A DNA stretch of 64,000 bases, taken from positions 558,001 through 622,000 of the forward strand of contig NZ_BMUZ01000001.1 of NCBI RefSeq assembly GCF_014650455.1. Reading direction: 5' to 3'. Position 1 is the stretch's first letter, and the number at the start of each line of letters is the position of its first letter. Positions 45,195 to 53,939 of the stretch are shown piece by piece. The notes beneath the pieces were generated by a model. The model was not told the origin of the DNA, made no database searches, and saw only the letters and a list, made by a program, of their open reading frames with translations. The translations under genes were made by a program, and so were the position numbers. Source of the stretch: Streptomyces xanthochromogenes. Its GTDB lineage: Bacteria; Actinomycetota; Actinomycetes; Streptomycetales; Streptomycetaceae.

Positions 45195-45560
45195 TCACGC
45201 CAAATCGGTCAGCTCGTCCGCGTAGACCTGGGAGAGCGGCTGAGGCCCCACGTACTGCTGGCAGTTGCACTGCCCCGACTCGAACCGCAGCGGCTTCTTG
45301 CTCTCGTCCCAGGCCACCGGCACCTCAACCCGCTCATGGCACTTGCCCGCCTTGTCGTGTTTGGCCAGGTGGTGCGTGCACCCGCACACCGGCTCCGGCG
45401 CCTTGTGGGCCGCCTCCACCGCGAGGCGTTCCTGCTTCGCCGCCTCCAGCCGCTCCATCTTGCGCTCGTGACGCGTGCGCAGCGCCGTCCGGGCGTTGTC
45501 GATCGCCCAGCCGAATCCGCCCATCCAGAACACGATTAGAATCCACCAGTACCAGGCCAT
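45195..45560 (-). CDS. Small membrane-anchored protein with a Cys/His metal-site-like domain
   Basis: The 121-residue protein begins with a tryptophan-rich membrane helix (MAWYWWILIVFWMGGFGW), then a charged helix (RTRHERKMERLEAAKQERLA). A domain with CGCTHHLAKHD, GKCHERVEV and a later CNCQQYVG follows. The Cys/His pattern suggests a bound zinc or an iron-sulfur site. I know of no assigned function. ATG at 45560 starts directly at the helix. The long open frame upstream overlaps the next gene. The next gene upstream on this strand is a membrane protein 50 bp away, so the two may be co-transcribed. Confidence 0.82.
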   Translation of the reverse strand: MAWYWWILIVFWMGGFGWAIDNARTALRTRHERKMERLEAAKQERLAVEAAHKAPEPVCGCTHHLAKHDKAGKCHERVEVPVAWDESKKPLRFESGQCNCQQYVGPQPLSQVYADELTDLA

Positions 45561-45610
45561 GGCGACCGCCCTTCCCCCGAGATGTGTCCCCGCACCGCGC
45601 TGCGGAACCC

Positions 45611-46225
45611 TCAGGATAGGCGCGTGAGGGAGCGCTGGACCCAGCGCCGGTGGGCGGCCGCCTTCACCACGCCGACGAGGCCGGTCAGCCAGCAGATCAG
45701 GCCGAGACCCATGCCGTAGACGACGAGCGCGTACGTGTCGCGGCCCGGCGCGGCCGTCGCCGGCAGCACCAGGCAGACGGCGAGGCCGCCCGCACACAGC
45801 AGCACCGAGGGGACCAGCCAGGCGAGACTCAGGCCGGGCTTGCGCAGATTGCGGTCGAGTACCGGATCGCGATCCAACTCGCCCCATTGGCGCAGGAGTT
45901 CGCGAATGCGCCGGTCCTTGCGGAGGCCGAACCCGACGGCGATGCCGGTCGGGATCATCACTCCGAGACCCAGCAGCAGGAACACACCGCCGACTATGGC
46001 GGTGAGGACATCGGTCAGTGAGGTGAGCGCGGTGCCGACCATGGACCAGCCCAGCGCGAAGAGCGCCGCCCACAGCCAGAGCAACCCGAGCCGGCCCGCC
46101 CCCAAGTGCCCCTTGACCAGCACGTCGAGGACCTGCGCACGGTCCGCGAGCAGCGCGTTGCGGTCGGGCCAGGCGCGCAGCTCGACCGGGGGCGGCGAGG
46201 GAGGGAGCGACGATCGGGGCGTCAT
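45611..46225 (-). CDS. Hypothetical membrane protein with four predicted helices
   Basis: The 204-residue protein starts with a Pro/Ser-rich head, an amphipathic stretch, two membrane helices (GLLWLWAALFALGWSMVGTA; AIVGGVFLLLGLGVMIPTGI), a charged cytoplasmic loop (RKDRRIRELLRQWGELDRDP) and two more helices. No recognised domain. ATG at 46225 gives a natural start, and the open frame upstream is Gly/Ala-rich filler. It probably shares a transcript with the Cys/His protein downstream. The 46226-46491 interval upstream shows nothing distinctive. Confidence 0.8.
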   Translation of the reverse strand: MTPRSSLPPSPPPVELRAWPDRNALLADRAQVLDVLVKGHLGAGRLGLLWLWAALFALGWSMVGTALTSLTDVLTAIVGGVFLLLGLGVMIPTGIAVGFGLRKDRRIRELLRQWGELDRDPVLDRNLRKPGLSLAWLVPSVLLCAGGLAVCLVLPATAAPGRDTYALVVYGMGLGLICWLTGLVGVVKAAAHRRWVQRSLTRLS

Positions 46226-46491
46226 GCGCCAGAGATTATCGGGGGCGCCCCCGGTCCCGGCGGCCACCCTGCGTCATATGCCCGGCAGTTGGCCGGTTCC
46301 GCGAGCCGGAAGCCGCCCCGCCCTCTGCCTCCGGGAGCCCAACCCCCTTGCCACTCGGCCGAGTTCGAGCGGGTTCGCCGCCGCATGGTCCGGCCGGTCG
46401 GCCGCCACCGGAGAACTCCCCGTCGAGCGGGGCGAAAGTGCCCCGGGAGCGCCGGCGGTCTCGGCCGCCCGATTCCACCGCTCCACGTCGC

Positions 46492-46773
46492 TCAGCCGTC
46501 GAGACGCTCCTCAAGGCGCACGGTCACGGTGTCCCCCGCCTCCTTGCCGATCGCCTTGCGCACCTCGGCCTTCACGGGCAGCTTGTGCGTGCCGTCGCCC
46601 AGCGCCATGAACGAGCTGCGGAACGGATGGCCGTCGACGGTTCCGGCGACCTTCACCAGGCCCCGGGTGCCGAAGAACTCGGCGGACTCGGGCCAGACGA
46701 CGTACGTCCAGCCGCCTTCGTTCGGGCTCTTCACCAGCTCGGCGCTGAATTCCCGGTCCACTCGTCGGGGCAT
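46492..46773 (-). CDS. DUF1905-domain protein
   Basis: The 93-residue protein consists of one DUF1905 domain ([60 protein letters not shown]), a small beta-barrel of unknown biochemical role. It starts four bases after the VOC-family gene stops, so the two are co-translated. Confidence 0.88.
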   Translation of the reverse strand: MPRRVDREFSAELVKSPNEGGWTYVVWPESAEFFGTRGLVKVAGTVDGHPFRSSFMALGDGTHKLPVKAEVRKAIGKEAGDTVTVRLEERLDG

Positions 46774-46777
46774 CGGG

Positions 46778-47254
46778 TCACGCGTCCCGCACGGCCTGGA
46801 GGTCGATCTTCTTCATGCCCATGACCGCGGCCATGACCCGCTCGGACTTCTCCGCGCCCTGGCCGAGCAGCTCGGGCAGTTCGGCCGGGACGATCTGCCA
46901 CGAGAGCCCGTACCTGTCCTTCAGCCAGCCGCACGGGCCCTCTTCGCCGCCCTCGCCGAGCCGGGTCCAGAACCGGTCGATCTCCTCCTGGTCCGAGCAG
47001 CCCACCGAGAGCGAGATCGCCTCGCTGAAGGTGAACTGGGGGCCGCCGTTGAGGGCGATGAAGCGCTGGCCCGCGATGACGAACTCGACCGTCATGACCG
47101 AGCCGGTCTCGCCGGGCGCGGACGCCGGGAAGTGCGTGACCGACGCGACGCGCGAGTCGCCGCCGAAGATGGAGACGTAGTGGTCGGCCGCTTCCTCGGC
47201 CTGGCCGTCGAACCAGAGGAACGTGGTGATCTTCTGCGTGATCTGCGCGGACAT
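46778..47254 (-). CDS. VOC-superfamily (PhnB-like) protein
   Basis: The 158-residue protein has the PhnB/3-demethylubiquinone-methyltransferase-like fold signature: [40 protein letters not shown], and [20 protein letters not shown] near the C-terminus. Members are often annotated as methyltransferases but usually lack such activity, so I leave the function open. ATG at 47254 has AAGGAG seven bases upstream. Together with DUF1905 downstream and the YCII-like gene upstream it forms a group of small proteins that often travel together in actinomycetes. Confidence 0.88.
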   Translation of the reverse strand: MSAQITQKITTFLWFDGQAEEAADHYVSIFGGDSRVASVTHFPASAPGETGSVMTVEFVIAGQRFIALNGGPQFTFSEAISLSVGCSDQEEIDRFWTRLGEGGEEGPCGWLKDRYGLSWQIVPAELPELLGQGAEKSERVMAAVMGMKKIDLQAVRDA

Positions 47255-47417
47255 CGTCGGTCTCCTTGCCGTGGCCGGGCCCCGTGCGGGCGGCATCGAA
47301 AGGTGGACCGGAACCCCGCGCGAAACTCATCGCGGTTACAGGACAGCACCGGGCCCGGTGCCCGGCAACATTTCCGGCGGCCGGGGCCGGGGCCCCGGCC
47401 GGCGTGCCCCAGAGGCC

Positions 47418-47774
47418 TCAGCCCTCGACGACCTCGCGCACCTCGGACGTGATGTCCCAGCCGTCCTCGTGGATCTTCACGAAGCGGGTGGCCCACTCGA
47501 TCGCCTCGGCCTTGTCCTTGGCCTGGATCATCGCGTAGCCGCCCACGACCTCCTTGGACTCGGTGAACGGGCCGTCGGTGACCGTCAGCTCGCCGTTGTT
47601 CCAGCGCACCCGGGTGCCCTCGGCGGACGGGGTGAGCCCGGCGGTGTCGAGCAGCACACCGGCCTTGGTCATCTCCTCGATGAGGTGGCCCATCCGCTCC
47701 ATGAGCTCGGGGGTGACACCGCTCGCGGGGGTGTTGTTCTCGTCGATGCGGACCATCGTCAGGTAGCGCGGCAT
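47418..47774 (-). CDS. YCII-related (DGPF) domain protein
   Basis: The 118-residue protein has the DGPF signature (TVTDGPFTESKEVVGGYAMI) and the ferredoxin-like YCII fold (MPRYLTMVRIDENNT at the start). Such proteins are common beside ECF sigma factors and VOC proteins. No sigma gene lies here. Function unknown. ATG at 47774 begins the fold directly and upstream codons are low complexity. A 163-bp gap separates it from the VOC gene. Confidence 0.87.
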   Translation of the reverse strand: MPRYLTMVRIDENNTPASGVTPELMERMGHLIEEMTKAGVLLDTAGLTPSAEGTRVRWNNGELTVTDGPFTESKEVVGGYAMIQAKDKAEAIEWATRFVKIHEDGWDITSEVREVVEG

Positions 47775-47939
47775 GGCCGTTCTCCGTTCTGTTCTGCGTT
47801 CTGTGCGGTGTGGTGCGGGGCGGGGAGCTCGTCCCCGCCCCGCACCCTTGCGTCGAACCGGAGACGGCCGGATCGACACCACCGGGAAGATTCGCCGGAC
47901 TTTTTTCGGGAGCCCTGTTCCGGGCCGGCCGCCCGGGCC

Positions 47940-50120
47940 TCAGCTCGTGAGGACGACGAGCTGCCGGGTCGCCCGGGTCATCGCGACATAGCGGTCCACG
48001 GCCCCCTCGACGCCTTCGCCGAACCGCTCCGGGTCGACGAGGACGACGAGATCGAATTCGAGGCCCTTCGACAGCTCGGGCGACAGCGACCGCACCCGTG
48101 AGGTGCCTCGGAACCCGGGGGCGCCGATCACGCACGCGATCCCGTCGCCGTGCGCGGCGAGCCAGCCCTCCAGGACCGTGTCGAGGTCGGCCGCGGAACC
48201 GTGGACGACGGGGACACCGCCGCTGCGGATGGAGGTGGGCACATTGGCGTCGGGCAGTGCGGCGCGGATGACCGGCTCGGCCTCCGCCATCACCTCTTCC
48301 GGGGTGCGGTAGTTGACGCTGAGCGAGGCCACCTCGACCCGGTCGAGCCCAATCCGCTCCAGACGTTCGCGCCACGACTCGGTGAACCCGTGCCGGGCCT
48401 GGGCCCGGTCGCCGACGATGGTGAAGCTCCGGGACGGACAGCGCTGCAGCAGCATCTGCCACTCCGCGTCCGTGAGTTCCTGCGCCTCGTCGACGACGAT
48501 GTGCGCGAAGGGGCCCGCCAGCAGATCGGGTTCGGCGACGGGCAGGGCGCTGTCGTCGATCAGGGTGTCCTGGAGGTCCTTGCCGCGCAGCATCCGCAGC
48601 GCGCCCTCGCTCTCGTCGCCCGCCGACTGGAAGTTGGACGCCGAGATGATCTCGTCGATGACCCCGGACATCCGCTCGCGCTCGGCGGCGACCACCGCCT
48701 CGTGCCGCCTCCTGCGCCGCTCCACCTCCGGGTCGCCGAGCCGCTGCCGAGCGGCGTCCAGGAGCGGCAGGTCGGACACCGTCCAGGCCCCCGCGTCCGG
48801 GCGCCGCAGTCGGCGTACGTCGTCGGGGCCGAGCCAGGGCGCGCACATCCGCAGGTAGGCCGGGACCGACCAGAGGTCCCCCACCACGTCGGCCGCTTCG
48901 AGCAGCGGCCAGGCGCTGCCGAGCGCCTCGGCGAGGTCCCGGTCCTGGGCCAGCGCCTTGCGGAACTCCGCGGGCGTGACGTCGTCGCCGTCGTACTGGT
49001 CGAGCAGGATCGTGAACAGTGCCTCCCGGACCAGCTCGCGCCCCTCGTTGTGCGGGGTGCCGGGGCCGGGCGCCGCGAAGGCCTCCGCCCAGTCGTCGGC
49101 GGTCAGCCGGACGTCGGCCCAGGGGGTGGTCACGGTCAGGGCGGCGGTGGGCGGCTCCTCGTAGAAGGCGACGGCCTTCTCGACGGCCCCCACCATGTCG
49201 GCGGACGCCTTGAGGCGGGCCACCTCCGGGTCGCTCTCCTCCTCGGCGTCGGCGCCCTCGGTGACGAGGTCGCGCAGGATGCAGGTCTGCACGCCCTCCT
49301 CGCCGAGGCTGGGCAGCACGTCGGCGACGTAGTCCAGGTACGGGCGGTGCGGCCCGACGAACAGGACCCCGCCGCGACGGTGGCTCAGGCGCGGGTCGGA
49401 GTAGAGCAGGTACGCCGAGCGGTGCAGGGCGACGACGGTCTTGCCCGTGCCGGGGCCGCCGTCGACGACGAGCGCGCCGCGCGAGCCGGCCCGGATGATG
49501 GCGTCCTGGTCGGCCTGGATGGTGGACAGGACGTCCCGCATCCGGGCCGAGCGGTTGGTGCCGAGGCTGGCGATGAACGCGGACTGGTCGTCGAGGGCCG
49601 CATGCCCTTCGAGCCCCTCGGCGCTGAACACCTCGTCCCAGTAGTCGCTGATCCGGCCCGCGGTCCAGCGGTACCGGCGGCGGCTCGCCAGGCCCATCGG
49701 GCCGGCGTGGGTCGCCGCGAAGAACGGTTCGGCCGCGGGCGAGCGCCAGTCGACGAGGAGCCTGCGGCCCTCGCGGTCGGTGAGCCCGAGCCGGCCGATG
49801 TACAGGGGCTCGGCAGTGTCGGCGGCGACGATGCGTCCGAGGCACAGGTCGAGGCCGAAGCGGCGCAGGGTCCGCAGGCGGCCGGTCAGCTGATGGACCT
49901 CGATGTCCCGGTCCATGGCGGCCCGGCCGATGCCGCCGGGCGACCGGCGCAGCTCGTCGAGGTGGCCGGAGAGTTCGGTGATGGTTTCGTCGAGGGTGCG
50001 GGCGATGGCGGCGAAGTGCCGCTCGTCGCCCCCGATCAGCGCCGGATCGGCCTTGGCGGCAAGACGGTCGGGAAGGTCGAACGCGCTGGAGGATCCAGGA
50101 ACCGACAACTGCACACGCAC
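47940..50120 (-). CDS. helR: HelR-like helicase-family protein protecting RNA polymerase from rifamycins
   Basis: The 726-residue superfamily 1 protein has an N-terminal helical region (ERHFAAIARTLDETITELSG), a Walker A (GGPGTGKTVVALHRSAYLL), Walker B (VVDEAQELTDAEWQMLL), and motifs VGDRAQARHG, VNYRTPEEV, GLEFDLVVLVDPE and YVAMTRATRQLV. This is the HelD/UvrD-like layout of RNA-polymerase-recycling factors. HelR proteins displace rifamycins from RNA polymerase, and their genes are marked by an upstream rifamycin-associated element. One lies 61 bp ahead of this start, which is the main reason for choosing helR over generic HelD. The start is GTG 50120 with GGGAG nine bases upstream. The open frame runs further upstream through the promoter and is non-coding there. 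Confidence 0.85.
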   Translation of the reverse strand: MRVQLSVPGSSSAFDLPDRLAAKADPALIGGDERHFAAIARTLDETITELSGHLDELRRSPGGIGRAAMDRDIEVHQLTGRLRTLRRFGLDLCLGRIVAADTAEPLYIGRLGLTDREGRRLLVDWRSPAAEPFFAATHAGPMGLASRRRYRWTAGRISDYWDEVFSAEGLEGHAALDDQSAFIASLGTNRSARMRDVLSTIQADQDAIIRAGSRGALVVDGGPGTGKTVVALHRSAYLLYSDPRLSHRRGGVLFVGPHRPYLDYVADVLPSLGEEGVQTCILRDLVTEGADAEEESDPEVARLKASADMVGAVEKAVAFYEEPPTAALTVTTPWADVRLTADDWAEAFAAPGPGTPHNEGRELVREALFTILLDQYDGDDVTPAEFRKALAQDRDLAEALGSAWPLLEAADVVGDLWSVPAYLRMCAPWLGPDDVRRLRRPDAGAWTVSDLPLLDAARQRLGDPEVERRRRRHEAVVAAERERMSGVIDEIISASNFQSAGDESEGALRMLRGKDLQDTLIDDSALPVAEPDLLAGPFAHIVVDEAQELTDAEWQMLLQRCPSRSFTIVGDRAQARHGFTESWRERLERIGLDRVEVASLSVNYRTPEEVMAEAEPVIRAALPDANVPTSIRSGGVPVVHGSAADLDTVLEGWLAAHGDGIACVIGAPGFRGTSRVRSLSPELSKGLEFDLVVLVDPERFGEGVEGAVDRYVAMTRATRQLVVLTS

Positions 50121-50180
50121 TTCGTGAATCTCCCAATTCCGCAGGTACTGGCCCGAGGCCAGTGATTCTGCGGCACGATG

Positions 50181-50200
50181 GGGGCCTTGCCGCAAGCCCC
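50181..50200 (-). promoter_or_regulatory. Rifamycin-associated element (RAE)
   Basis: Read on the minus strand the sequence is GGGGCTTGCGGCAAGGCCCC, matching the RAE palindrome described upstream of rifamycin-resistance genes (arr, rph, rox, helR) in actinomycetes. Just upstream on that strand is CTATCAAGATATAG (50207-50220), an imperfect palindrome that probably includes the -10 region. Confidence 0.88.
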
Positions 50201-50340
50201 CCAGTGCGCTATATCTTGATAGTGGCGAGGAGAGCACGTACTCCTTGCCTTCTTTGTTTCCGCTGTGCATTCCGCGCCGTGCGGGTTCCGGCCGAGGCAT
50301 TTCCCGTTTCGCCGCACTTCCCCGTTCGGCCGCGCCCCTC

Positions 50341-51192
50341 CTAGACGTAGTCCTCCAGGCGGGCCACCGTGAAGCCCTGCTCCTGTATGTGGCGGAGCAT
50401 GTTCGCGGTCATCTCCGTCATGGAGGTGCCCTTGAGTTCCTTGGGGCCGCGGAAGTGCGCGAGGATGATGTCACCGGGGTGCAGCTTCTTGTCGCCGCGC
50501 TGGTACTGCATGTTGGTTATCTGCATCGACTCGCGCCACAGCACCATCGCCCGGACGTCACAGGACTTGGCGGCCGCTCGGGTGTTCTCGTTCCAGTTGC
50601 CGTACGGGGGCCGGAAGAGCCGGGGGGCCTTGCCGTACTCCGTGCCCAGCTTCTTCTCCTGGGTGCATATCTCGTTCTTCTGCGCGGCCTCGCCGAGCGT
50701 GCGCAGATTGGGGTGCGAGAGCGTGTGGTTCTCTATCGAGTTCCCGAGCTCCTGCAGCGGCTTGAAGTAGCCGTAGTCGCCGCGAATGATGTCGTCGGTC
50801 AGGAACATCGTGAACGGGATCTTCAAGTCCCGCATCATTTCGACGAACTTGGGGTCCTTCTCGGCACCGTCGTCGAACGTCACGAAGACGATCTTTTCCT
50901 TGGTGGGAATGTCGCTCACCACCGGCACCTCACCCGGCTTGCCGTGCACCGGCTTCTCGGCGGGCGGCGCGGGCGGTGCGGCGAACGGCTTGAGGCCCCA
51001 CTTGCGGTACGCGGCCTCGGTGGCGGCCTTGTCGTCGCCCGGCGACGGCTTCGAGGGCGCACCGCTCGCCTTGCCGGACGGGGCGGACGCGGAGGGGGCG
51101 CTGCTCGATCCGCCGCCGGAGGAGCAGCCCGCGACCATCAGCAGACCGAAGAGAGCCGCACCGACCGCCTTCTTGCGCACGAGCCAACCCAT
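50341..51192 (-). CDS. NodB-domain polysaccharide deacetylase lipoprotein (paralogue)
   Basis: The 283-residue protein has a lipoprotein signal (LFGLLMVAGC, Cys near residue 23), a Ser/Pro linker and a NodB domain. The domain shows VFVTFDDGAEKDPKF, the HxxxH motif (ENHTLSH), RPPYGNWNENTR and the end motif ILAHFRG. It matches the protein at 42502-43407 along most of its length, including the C-terminal ARLEDYV, so the two arose by duplication. ATG at 51192 is preceded by a 49-bp inverted repeat (51203-51251), suggesting control of transcription or translation. It lies 220 bp downstream of the helR start but is transcribed separately, since helR has its own promoter signals in between. Confidence 0.9.
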   Translation of the reverse strand: MGWLVRKKAVGAALFGLLMVAGCSSGGGSSSAPSASAPSGKASGAPSKPSPGDDKAATEAAYRKWGLKPFAAPPAPPAEKPVHGKPGEVPVVSDIPTKEKIVFVTFDDGAEKDPKFVEMMRDLKIPFTMFLTDDIIRGDYGYFKPLQELGNSIENHTLSHPNLRTLGEAAQKNEICTQEKKLGTEYGKAPRLFRPPYGNWNENTRAAAKSCDVRAMVLWRESMQITNMQYQRGDKKLHPGDIILAHFRGPKELKGTSMTEMTANMLRHIQEQGFTVARLEDYV

Positions 51193-51202
51193 GTCTCAAT
51201 AC

Positions 51203-51251
51203 CGCCCGTTTCTGTCATCAGCTACTCATAACTTGATGCCAGAAACGGGCG
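51203..51251. promoter_or_regulatory. 49-bp inverted repeat upstream of the second deacetylase gene
   Basis: The outer arms CGCCCGTTTCTG (51203-51214) and CAGAAACGGGCG (51240-51251) are exact complements, and inner arms CATCA / TGATG extend the symmetry. On the gene strand it ends ten bases before the ATG and its last bases (GGGCGG) may form part of the ribosome site. It could be an operator or an RNA hairpin limiting translation. Confidence 0.7.
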
Positions 51252-51301
51252 CGGGGTTGCCTGAAGCGGTCAGATGACGCCCGATACCGATCAGGAGGGG
51301 C

Positions 51302-51565
51302 TCAGGCGTCCGCCGCCCCGAGCGACTCGAAGCGCCAACGGTGCACCGGCCGGGCCACCAACTCCCCGTCCGGGTGCGGGAGTTCGGGCAGTTCGGCGTC
51401 GTAGGACGCGTCCCACCAGGTGATGACCAGGACCCGGTCGCCGGGCGCGCGCAGGATCTCGCGGCGCAGCGGCGAACCGGCCACCGGGTGCCCGCGGACC
51501 CAGTCGAGCAGTTCGTCGCCGCGGCCCTCGGCCGCCCGGGCCTCCCACATCAGCGCGACGGTCAT
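51302..51565 (-). CDS. Small hypothetical protein coupled to tsaD
   Basis: The 87-residue protein ([20 protein letters not shown] at the start; [20 protein letters not shown] in the middle) resembles small ferredoxin-like folds of the antibiotic-biosynthesis-monooxygenase type in pattern, but I cannot assign it. Its ATG at 51565 overlaps the tsaD stop codon as ATGA, so it is translated with tsaD as the last gene of the tsaB-rimI-tsaD unit. Confidence 0.75.
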   Translation of the reverse strand: MTVALMWEARAAEGRGDELLDWVRGHPVAGSPLRREILRAPGDRVLVITWWDASYDAELPELPHPDGELVARPVHRWRFESLGAADA

Positions 51566-52671
51566 GAGTACAGGTTCTTCTTGCTGACCTCGTGCACATG
51601 GTCGTGATCGTGCGCATGGGCGTGCGCCTCGCCCGGTACGTGCGGCTCGGTCACCGGCAGCGAGGAGTCCGCCGAGAGCTCCAGGTCGGAGGCGGGCCGG
51701 TTCCTGGCCACCATCTCCGCGCCGAGCGCCGCGACCATCGCGCCGTTGTCCGTGCACAGGCCGGGCCGCGGCACCCGCAGCCGGATGCCGGCCCGCTCGC
51801 AGCGCTCCTGGGCGAGCGCGCGCAGCCGGGAGTTGGCGGCCACGCCGCCGCCGATCATCAGGTGGTCGACGCCCTCGTCCTTGCAGGCCCGTACGGCCTT
51901 GCGGGTCAGCACGTCCGCCACGGCCTCCTGGAAGGACGCGGCCACGTCCCGCACCGGCACCTCCTCGCCCGCGTTGCGCTTGGCCTCGATCCAGCGGGCC
52001 ACGGCGGTCTTCAGGCCGGAGAAGGAGAAGTCGTACGCCGGGTCGCGCGGGCCGGTGAGGCCGCGCGGGAAGGCGATCGCCTTCGGGTCGCCCTCCTTGG
52101 CGAGGCGGTCGATGACCGGGCCGCCGGGGAAGCCGAGATTGAGCACCCGGGCGATCTTGTCGAAGGCCTCGCCCGCCGCATCGTCGATGGTGGCGCCCAT
52201 GGGGCGCACGTCGGAGGTGATGTCGGGGGCGAGCAGCAGCGAGGAGTGGCCGCCGGACACCAGCAATGCCATCGTCGGCTCGGGCAGCGGCCCGTGCTCC
52301 AGCTGGTCGACGCAGATGTGCGAGGCCAGGTGGTTGACCCCGTACAGCGGCTTGTTCAGAGCGTAGGCGTACGCCTTCGCGGCCGAGACGCCGACGAGCA
52401 GCGCGCCCGCGAGCCCGGGCCCGGCGGTGACCGCGATGCCGTCGAGGTCGCGCGCCGAGATCCCGGCGGTCTTCAGCGCGCGCTCGATGGTCGGCACCAT
52501 CGCTTCGAGGTGGGCGCGCGACGCGATCTCGGGGACCACGCCGCCGAACCGGGCGTGGGTGTCCACGCTGGAGGCCACGGCGTCGGCGAGCAGCGTCGTA
52601 CCGCGCACGATGCCGACGCCGGTCTCGTCGCAGGAGGTCTCGATGCCCAGTACGAGCGGTTCGTCAGCCAT
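51562..52671 (-). CDS. tsaD: tRNA t6A threonylcarbamoyltransferase TsaD
   Basis: The 369-residue protein transfers the threonylcarbamoyl group to A37 of ANN-decoding tRNAs together with TsaB and TsaE. The ASKHA-fold motifs are complete: [16 protein letters not shown], the metal-binding HLASH near 113-117, [23 protein letters not shown] and [11 protein letters not shown]. An added C-terminal tail is rich in His and Asp ([20 protein letters not shown]) and is not part of the usual family length. The gene overlaps rimI by one base at its start and the small gene at its end, giving a tightly coupled operon with tsaB. Confidence 0.96.
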   Translation of the reverse strand: MADEPLVLGIETSCDETGVGIVRGTTLLADAVASSVDTHARFGGVVPEIASRAHLEAMVPTIERALKTAGISARDLDGIAVTAGPGLAGALLVGVSAAKAYAYALNKPLYGVNHLASHICVDQLEHGPLPEPTMALLVSGGHSSLLLAPDITSDVRPMGATIDDAAGEAFDKIARVLNLGFPGGPVIDRLAKEGDPKAIAFPRGLTGPRDPAYDFSFSGLKTAVARWIEAKRNAGEEVPVRDVAASFQEAVADVLTRKAVRACKDEGVDHLMIGGGVAANSRLRALAQERCERAGIRLRVPRPGLCTDNGAMVAALGAEMVARNRPASDLELSADSSLPVTEPHVPGEAHAHAHDHDHVHEVSKKNLYS

Positions 52672-53168
52672 CAGTCAGTCTCTTCTGTTCCTTGGACGTA
52701 TTCCTGGACGGTCAGTCGCATCACGAGCGCGTCCACGTTGCCCGGCTGGTAGTAGCCGCGGCGGAAGCCGATGGGCTCGAAGCCGAAGCGCTCGTAGAGC
52801 TTCTGGGCCCGGGTGTTGTCCACGCGCACTTCGAGCAGGACCTCGTCGCACTCGAAGGCGGTGGCGTGCTTGAGCAGATCGGTCAGGAGGCGGGCGCCGA
52901 GCCCGGTGCCCCACTGGTCGCGGGCGGCGGCGATGGTCTGGACGTCCGCGAGGTCGCCCGCCGCGGCGAGCCCGGCGTAGCCGACGAGCCGCCCCCGCGC
53001 GTCCTCGGCGACCACATAGCGGCGGGTGGCACCCGGCCCGCGCGCGTGCGCGAGCTCGGACCAGAACATTCCCGCCGACCAGGCGTCCTCGGGGAACAGC
53101 TCGTGTTCGAGGTCGAGCACGGGCCCGATGTCCCACCAGCGCATCTCGCGCAGCACGGCTTCGGTCAC
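52671..53168 (-). CDS. rimI: Ribosomal-protein-alanine N-acetyltransferase-like GNAT protein
   Basis: The 165-residue GNAT protein has the acetyl-CoA pyrophosphate loop ([20 protein letters not shown]), preceded by VQTIAA and followed by [20 protein letters not shown], as in RimI, which acetylates the N-terminus of ribosomal protein S18. Context between tsaB and tsaD is the standard actinobacterial order. GTG at 53168 overlaps the tsaB stop codon as GTGA. The much longer open frame upstream overlaps tsaB and is not coding. Confidence 0.92.
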   Translation of the reverse strand: MTEAVLREMRWWDIGPVLDLEHELFPEDAWSAGMFWSELAHARGPGATRRYVVAEDARGRLVGYAGLAAAGDLADVQTIAAARDQWGTGLGARLLTDLLKHATAFECDEVLLEVRVDNTRAQKLYERFGFEPIGFRRGYYQPGNVDALVMRLTVQEYVQGTEETD

Positions 53169-53818
53169 TTGGGGGTGACCACCTTGTAGTTCTTGGGCAC
53201 CTGCGCGTCCGGCCGGCGCAGGTACAACGGTGTCGTCGGCAGGAACTCCGAGCCCGCGGCGAGCTTCTCGGCAGCCAGCGCGGCGAGCGCGCCCGCCGAC
53301 TGGTGCTCGGGGCCGCGCGCCTCGGGGAACGCCTCCGGGTAGAGCACCGCGCCCTGGCCGACGACCGGCAGACCGCTCAGCTGCTCGGCGATGTCGCCGG
53401 GCCGGTCGACGGCGGGCTCGCCCGCACGGGTGCGGAAGTCGTCGTAGCGGGCCCAGTAGACCTCCTTGCGGCGGGCATCCGTGGCGACCACGAAGGGCCC
53501 CTCGATGCCGGAGGCGTAGGCGAGTCCGTCCAGGGTGCACAGGCCGTGCACGGGCACGCCGAGCACGGAGCCGAACGTCGCGGCGGTGACCAGACCGACA
53601 CGGAGGCCCGTGTACGGGCCGGGGCCGACGCCGACGACCAGGTCCGTCACGGCGTCCAGGGCGAGGCCGGCCTCGGCGAGCACCCGGTCGACAGCGGGCA
53701 GCAGCAGTTCCCCGTGTCGGCGGGCGTCGACCTGCCGGGACTCGGCGACGACGGAGGTGCCGTCGTGCAGGGCGACGGTGACGGCGGGGGTGGCGGTATC
53801 AACGGCGAGCAGGAGCAC
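53165..53818 (-). CDS. tsaB: tRNA t6A biosynthesis protein TsaB
   Basis: The 217-residue protein is the inactive ASKHA partner that dimerises with TsaD. Motifs include MLLLAVDTATPAVTVALHDG at the N-terminus, VVGVGPGPYTGLRVGLVTAA and DARRKEVYWARYD. GTG at 53818 starts the fold directly. It begins the tsaB-rimI-tsaD unit. tsaE lies 1.3 kb upstream on the same strand and is separated by an oppositely oriented secreted-protein gene and the small ORF. Confidence 0.95.
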   Translation of the reverse strand: MLLLAVDTATPAVTVALHDGTSVVAESRQVDARRHGELLLPAVDRVLAEAGLALDAVTDLVVGVGPGPYTGLRVGLVTAATFGSVLGVPVHGLCTLDGLAYASGIEGPFVVATDARRKEVYWARYDDFRTRAGEPAVDRPGDIAEQLSGLPVVGQGAVLYPEAFPEARGPEHQSAGALAALAAEKLAAGSEFLPTTPLYLRRPDAQVPKNYKVVTPK

Positions 53819-53939
53819 GCGAACAGCCTACGACCAAGCCGACGGGGGCACGGCGTCCCGCCCGAGCCGTCACCTGCTGCTACCGTCAGCCGCAGGTATG
53901 ACCGTAGGCATGCATGTACGTACGAAAGGGGAAGCCCAG

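Noticed and set aside
46778..47254. 3-demethylubiquinone-9 3-methyltransferase
   Set aside because: This name is often given to PhnB-like VOC proteins, but there is no SAM-binding motif and actinomycetes do not make ubiquinone.
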